A stretch of DNA of 64,000 bases from NCBI RefSeq assembly GCF_014243445.1, contig NZ_JACLQD010000002.1:744001-808000 (forward strand), written 5' to 3'. Made by a program: the position numbers and the translations under genes. The stretch is from Paragemmobacter straminiformis. GTDB taxonomy: Bacteria; Pseudomonadota; Alphaproteobacteria; Rhodobacterales; Rhodobacteraceae. Shown here one piece after another: positions 60,703 to 64,000 of this stretch (the stretch's first letter is position 1; each line of letters starts with the position of its first letter). The notes under the pieces were generated by a model, which was not told the origin of the DNA, searched no databases, and worked only from the letters and a program-made list of their open reading frames with translations.

Positions 60703-61452
60703 ATGAACCAGATGCAGATGCAGATGCAGACAGCGGTGGCCTCGTTCCCGACGGCAGTGATGCAGGCCAAGGTCGCCCCCGCCGAACGTGTGGCAGTTAT
60801 CGCGGATGACGACGAGTTCTTCCGCATGGCGCTGGCGGCGGTTCTTGTGCAGCGCTGCAACTTTGCCCGCGTGATCCAGACCGGCAGCTATGCCGAGGCC
60901 ATCGAAGCCATCGAAGCCGAAGCCCATGTGACGCTGGCCCTGTTCGACCTGAACATGCCCGGAATGGAAGGCCCTGCCCTGCTGCACCATCTGCGCGAGA
61001 CGTGCGACCATCTGGAAAAGGTCGCGGTCGTGTCGGCATCGCGCCGCCGCGAGGATATCATCGAGACCCTGTCTGCCGGAGCGCATGGCTATGTGTGCAA
61101 GGCGTCGGGCGTGCAGGAATTGTCGGATGCGCTGGGGCAGATCCTTGACGGGCGTATCTATGTGCCGCGGATGATCGCGGATATCGCCCCTGCCAAGGAT
61201 GCCGCGCCCGCGCTTGCGGTGGTGGCGCAGGATGCGCCGGCCGCGGCCCATGCCGATGCACCGGCCCTGTCGCCGCGCCAGTCGCGGGTGCTTGAGATGC
61301 TGGTGCGCGGCAAATCCAACAAGGAAATCGCGCGCGAGCTGAACCTTGGCGCAGGCACGGTCAAGGTGCATATGGCGGCGCTTTTCTCGAAGCTGGGCGT
61401 CGCGAACCGTGCCGCCGCCGCGGTGGCGGGGACGCGCATGCTGGGTGCCTGA
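60703..61452 (+). CDS. NarL/FixJ-type (LuxR HTH) response regulator
   Basis: 249 residues. Receiver domain (about 30-145) with the acidic pair ADDDEFF, phospho-acceptor Asp82 (LFDLNMPGMEG) and Lys in HGYVCKASG; then a linker and a LuxR-type helix-turn-helix (about 190-245): LSPRQSRVLEMLVRGKSNKEIARELNLGAGTVKVHMAALFSKLGVANR. The N-terminus MNQMQMQMQ is encoded by three CAGATG repeats. The start at 60703 has GGAGG seven bases upstream. The following histidine kinase gene starts two bases after its stop codon, so the two form a two-component system beside the Tad/Flp genes. Confidence 0.93.
   Translation: MNQMQMQMQTAVASFPTAVMQAKVAPAERVAVIADDDEFFRMALAAVLVQRCNFARVIQTGSYAEAIEAIEAEAHVTLALFDLNMPGMEGPALLHHLRETCDHLEKVAVVSASRRREDIIETLSAGAHGYVCKASGVQELSDALGQILDGRIYVPRMIADIAPAKDAAPALAVVAQDAPAAAHADAPALSPRQSRVLEMLVRGKSNKEIARELNLGAGTVKVHMAALFSKLGVANRAAAAVAGTRMLGA
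60709..60726 (+). repeat. Three tandem CAGATG hexamers at the 5' end of the regulator gene
   Basis: CAGATG at 60709-60714, 60715-60720 and 60721-60726, in frame, encoding Gln-Met repeats. A change in copy number would not shift the frame. Confidence 0.8.
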
Positions 61453-61453
61453 C

Positions 61454-63484
61454 GTGACGCCGCGTGCGACCGGCGGCCAGCGCCGCGACGGTCTGCGTAT
61501 CGACGGGTTGCGCCTGATCATCATCGCGGTTTCGGCCGTCGGACTTTTCACGACATATTCCGCGCTGGCGATCTATCGCTTCGGCGACCTGTCGCGGTCG
61601 TTGCAGCAGGGCATATCGACCAGCACAGGACGGAGCGAGGCCCTTGCAGGGCTGGCGGTGGCGCTGGAGCGCGATGCCGCGCGGATTCCTGCGGCGGCGG
61701 CGGCCGCGCTTGCGCTGCTTGATGCGCCGGATGTGAAGGCGCTGACGCCTGCGCTGGCAGAGGCGCGTGCAGGAAATGGCGCCGAGGCGCGGGGACTGGT
61801 GACGAAGCTTGCCGGGGCCGAGGCGGCGCGGCGCGACACATTGGTTGCGATGTGGGACGAGGCGAGCCAATCGCTGTCGCAATCGCTGTCGCTGTCGCTC
61901 GCCTCGATCGTAGTGCTGCTGTTCACGGTGGTGCTGCGCAGTCTGGCCTATCTTTCCGCACGCGACCGGACCGAGGCACAATTGCGCCGCGCCCGCGCCG
62001 AAGCCGAGGCCGCGACGCTTGCCAAGTCCGAGTTTCTGGCGACGATGAGCCACGAGATCCGCACGCCGCTGACCGCGATCAAGGGCTATGCCGAATTGCT
62101 TGACGCGACGCCGCTTGATCCGTCGCAGCGCGACCATCTGGGACGGTTGCGCGATGCGGGTGATGTGCTGGGCACCCTGATCGACGATATCCTCGACCTG
62201 TCGAAGATCGAGGCGGGGCGGATCGACCTGCACAGGGGGGCCGTCGACATCTCGGCACTTGCCGAGCGGGTGATCGCGCTGGTCCGGCCCGTTGCCGCAG
62301 CCAAAGGGCTGTCGCTGGCCTGTTCGGTGGCAGAAGGTCTGCCGCGCCATATCGAGGGCGATGCGGGGCGCTTGTTGCAGGTGCTGCTGAACCTGACCAA
62401 CAACGCGGTGAAGTTCACAGCGAAAGGCGGGGTCACGCTGGCATTCGAGCGGCGGGGCGAAAGCCTTGCCGTCATCGTGCGCGACAGCGGGATCGGTATC
62501 GCGGCCGCCGATATGGGGCTGCTGTTCAAGCGGTTCAGCCAGATCGACAGTTCGCTGACCCGCGCGCATGGCGGCAGCGGGCTTGGCCTTGCGATCAGCC
62601 AGGGCCTTGTGCAGCAGATGGGGGGCGAGATCACGGTCGAGAGCGTGGTCGGGCAAGGCAGTTCCTTTACCGTCACCCTGCCCTTGCGCGCGGCGGCGGA
62701 ACCGCAGCCGCAGCAGGTGCCGCACCCTGCCGGGCTGGCGCAGGCCCCGCAGGGAGCGCGGGTGTTGATCGTCGAGGACAGCGCGCAGAACCAGGACCTG
62801 ATCCGCGCGGTGCTGACGCGGGCGGGATATGCCTGCCGCAGCGCCCTGGACGGGGTCGAAGGGTTAGAGGCGGCGCGGGCGGGCGCTGTCGATCTGGTCA
62901 TCATGGACATGCAGATGCCACGCATGGACGGGATCAGCGCCACGGCGGCCATCCGCGCGCTTGAAGGCCCTGCGGGGCGGGTGCCGATTCTGGCGCTTTC
63001 GGCCAATGCGCGCCCCGATCAGGCCGCGGCGATGGCGCGGGCGGGCGCGGACCGCCACCTTGCCAAGCCCTTCGGGATCGAGGATCTGACGCAGACGGTG
63101 GGCGCCCTGCTTGCGGGGCGGCTGCCCGAGGCCGCGCGCCCTGCGCCGCCCCCCCAGCCGGCCCTGCGGGACGAAGCGGCCCTGGCATCGCTGGTCGAGC
63201 TTTTGGGGGCGGAATGGGTGCGCGGGCGGCTTGGGGCCGTGCTGGGCGATCTGGACTGGATCACCACCGAAAGCGACGGGCCGGATTTGCGCAAGCGCGC
63301 GCACAGGCTGATCTCGGAGGCGGGGCAGCTTGGCTTTCCGGCGCTTGCGGAGGCGGCGCACCAGCTGGAAGAGGCGATTGACGCGGGCGCGCCGCTCGCC
63401 GCACTTCGCGCAACGCTTGCCGAACGTGCGGCCAGCGCGAAGGCTTTTCTGCCCGCCCTTCTGGACGGACTCGGCCGCGGCTGA
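61454..63484 (+). CDS. Hybrid histidine kinase with receiver and HPt domains
   Basis: 676 residues, start GTG at 61454, two bases after the regulator stop codon (no ATG start fits). Two membrane segments (about 19-41 and 146-168) flank a small extracytoplasmic region rich in Ala and Arg. HisKA with His200 in MSHEIRTPLTAIKGYAELL; ATPase with LLNLTNNAVKFT, DSGIGIAA and GGSGLGLAIS; a receiver domain with Asp485 (LVIMDMQMPRMDG); a C-terminal HPt domain with His617 (RAHRLISEAGQLGFPAL). The full His-Asp-His relay ends in HPt, which can pass phosphate to the adjacent response regulator. Likely controls the Tad/Flp genes. Signal unknown. Confidence 0.93.
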   Translation: MTPRATGGQRRDGLRIDGLRLIIIAVSAVGLFTTYSALAIYRFGDLSRSLQQGISTSTGRSEALAGLAVALERDAARIPAAAAAALALLDAPDVKALTPALAEARAGNGAEARGLVTKLAGAEAARRDTLVAMWDEASQSLSQSLSLSLASIVVLLFTVVLRSLAYLSARDRTEAQLRRARAEAEAATLAKSEFLATMSHEIRTPLTAIKGYAELLDATPLDPSQRDHLGRLRDAGDVLGTLIDDILDLSKIEAGRIDLHRGAVDISALAERVIALVRPVAAAKGLSLACSVAEGLPRHIEGDAGRLLQVLLNLTNNAVKFTAKGGVTLAFERRGESLAVIVRDSGIGIAAADMGLLFKRFSQIDSSLTRAHGGSGLGLAISQGLVQQMGGEITVESVVGQGSSFTVTLPLRAAAEPQPQQVPHPAGLAQAPQGARVLIVEDSAQNQDLIRAVLTRAGYACRSALDGVEGLEAARAGAVDLVIMDMQMPRMDGISATAAIRALEGPAGRVPILALSANARPDQAAAMARAGADRHLAKPFGIEDLTQTVGALLAGRLPEAARPAPPPQPALRDEAALASLVELLGAEWVRGRLGAVLGDLDWITTESDGPDLRKRAHRLISEAGQLGFPALAEAAHQLEEAIDAGAPLAALRATLAERAASAKAFLPALLDGLGRG

Positions 63485-63761
63485 CCGCCGACCGGCGCCC
63501 CAGCCTAAAGCCTTGGGATGCATCCTTTCGGATGGCGGCCAAGCCATTGATTCAAAATCAAATAAACGCAGATGACCGAACCTAGGCCGAATGGCCTATA
63601 TGCCCGGCGGCAATGGCCTAAAGCACCAGTCCGAATAGCGCGAGCGGCGAAAAACACCGATCTTCATCGCATCGGACGGCAAGCAAGAACGCCCCGTCCG
63701 GGAAGAAACACACGGGATTAGCTGCCCGATCAACCCGACGATCAACCCAAGGATCAAAGTC
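63485..63761. other. 277-bp region before flp
   Basis: Promoter region of flp, downstream of the hybrid kinase. It holds the inverted repeat at 63583-63598, a half-site GGCCTA at 63615-63620, and an AT-rich stretch at about 63548-63566 (TTGATTCAAAATCAAATAA), in which TTGAT and ATCAA are arms of a small inverted repeat. No gene seen. Confidence 0.5.
63583..63598. promoter_or_regulatory. Inverted repeat TAGGCC-N4-GGCCTA upstream of flp
   Basis: Perfect arms TAGGCC (63583-63588) and GGCCTA (63593-63598) with spacer GAAT. Followed by CCCGGCGG, as the copy at 60389 is followed by CCGGCGGG. Candidate binding site for the neighbouring response regulator. Confidence 0.55.
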
Positions 63762-63938
63762 ATGAAAACCCTCGTTTCGCGTTTCATCAAATCTGAATCC
63801 GGTGCCACCGCCATCGAATACGGCCTGATCGCCGCGCTCGTCTCGGTCGTCATCATCACCGCCATCACCACGATGGGCACGAACCTGACCGCGACCTTCG
63901 ACTCGATCGCGACCGCCTTGGGTGGCGCGACCCAGTGA
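63762..63938 (+). CDS. flp: Flp/Fap pilin (Tad pilus major subunit)
   Basis: 58 residues starting MKTLVSRFIKSESGATAIEY and continuing GLIAALVSVVIITAITTMG. The prepilin cleavage site is ESG-ATAIEY: after cleavage the mature chain begins ATAIEYGLI with the conserved Glu5 and Tyr6, then a hydrophobic helix. Major subunit of the adhesive Flp pilus that the tad genes (55620-60284) assemble. It lies next to, not inside, the tad operon, with its own promoter region and a terminator hairpin. The ATG is preceded by AAGGATCAAAGTC. Confidence 0.93.
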   Translation: MKTLVSRFIKSESGATAIEYGLIAALVSVVIITAITTMGTNLTATFDSIATALGGATQ

Positions 63939-63967
63939 TCGGCACAAAGGCCGAACTGCCCGATGCC

Positions 63968-63995
63968 GTGCGGGGCTGAACGATCCGCCCCGCAC
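63968..63995 (+). terminator. Terminator hairpin after flp
   Basis: Perfect 9-bp stem GTGCGGGGC (63968-63976) and GCCCCGCAC (63987-63995), 29 bp beyond the flp stop codon, loop of 10 nt. The window ends before any T-run could be seen. Confidence 0.6.
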
Positions 63996-64000
63996 AGCGA

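Overview
The window looks like chromosomal DNA of an alphaproteobacterium of the order Rhodobacterales (Paracoccaceae-like). The evidence is uniformly GC-rich DNA, tightly packed operons with ATGA/GTGA start-stop overlaps, an aerobic-type cobaltochelatase pair (CobS/CobT), malate synthase G, a Tad/Flp pilus locus, and dispersed 3' elements of the form CCCCCGGAGTATTT...GCAAGGCTGAAG. No rRNA, transposase, phage gene or CRISPR array was found. There is one tRNA gene, with a CAU anticodon.

Layout. 1-5143: pepN (alanyl aminopeptidase) and a Cache-type sensor histidine kinase. 5144-13434: an aromatic degradation locus built around a fused flavin monooxygenase/old-yellow-enzyme protein of the 2-aminobenzoyl-CoA monooxygenase/reductase type. 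The leftward operon is fusion protein - SDR - MarR - crotonase - acyl-CoA dehydrogenase - thioesterase - Rid protein. A rightward hydratase/3-hydroxyacyl-CoA dehydrogenase pair is transcribed from the same divergent promoter region. 13485-26971: a second divergent system. Leftward run a kynurenine-formamidase-type cyclase, a CrtI-like flavoprotein, a second MarR and iorA-iorB (2-oxoacid:ferredoxin oxidoreductase). Rightward run a second CrtI-like flavoprotein and a complete Dpp/Opp-type ABC importer. 26956-32187: a thioesterase, a kynureninase-like PLP enzyme, an amino-acid ABC permease and binding protein (no ATPase), a DUF1445 protein, an SRPBCC protein and a divergent GntR regulator.

The shared theme of 5-32 kb is probably uptake and breakdown of a tryptophan/kynurenine/anthranilate-like or other aryl amino acid compound. 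Formamidase-like and kynureninase-like enzymes could yield anthranilate. The fusion protein would de-aromatise anthraniloyl-CoA, and beta-oxidation-type enzymes would finish the job. Two promoter regions 20 kb apart, in front of the fusion-protein operon and the kynureninase-like operon, carry the same inverted half-sites (ATTTCAAG...CTTGAAAT), which suggests common control. No aryl-CoA ligase and no tryptophan dioxygenase is present in the window, so the chain is not closed.

32184-50459 is mostly housekeeping: glycerate 2-kinase, photolyase with a DUF2256 mini-protein, two SRPBCC proteins under an ArsR repressor, malate synthase G, BolA, a DnaJ-domain protein, cobS/cobT, aminopeptidase P, DUF427, sufE, a lipoprotein, rnd, purM-purN and the tRNA. 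50476-55548: a LysR regulator divergent from glutaryl-CoA dehydrogenase, an amine-oxidase-like flavoprotein, gph and a glyoxalase-fold protein. 55620-64000: part of a Tad pilus locus (tadG-like, tadC, tadB, cpaF/tadA), then rightward a NarL-type response regulator, a hybrid histidine kinase with receiver and HPt domains, and a 58-residue Flp pilin. A similar inverted repeat (TAGGCC-N4-GGCCTA) lies upstream of both the tad operon and flp.

Structural oddities: an 18-bp tandem repeat whose every unit carries stop codons for both converging genes, a 15-bp repeat carrying a TAA stop, an array of four hairpins that share the same 3-nt loop, and an ArsR operator palindrome that covers the regulator's own start codon.
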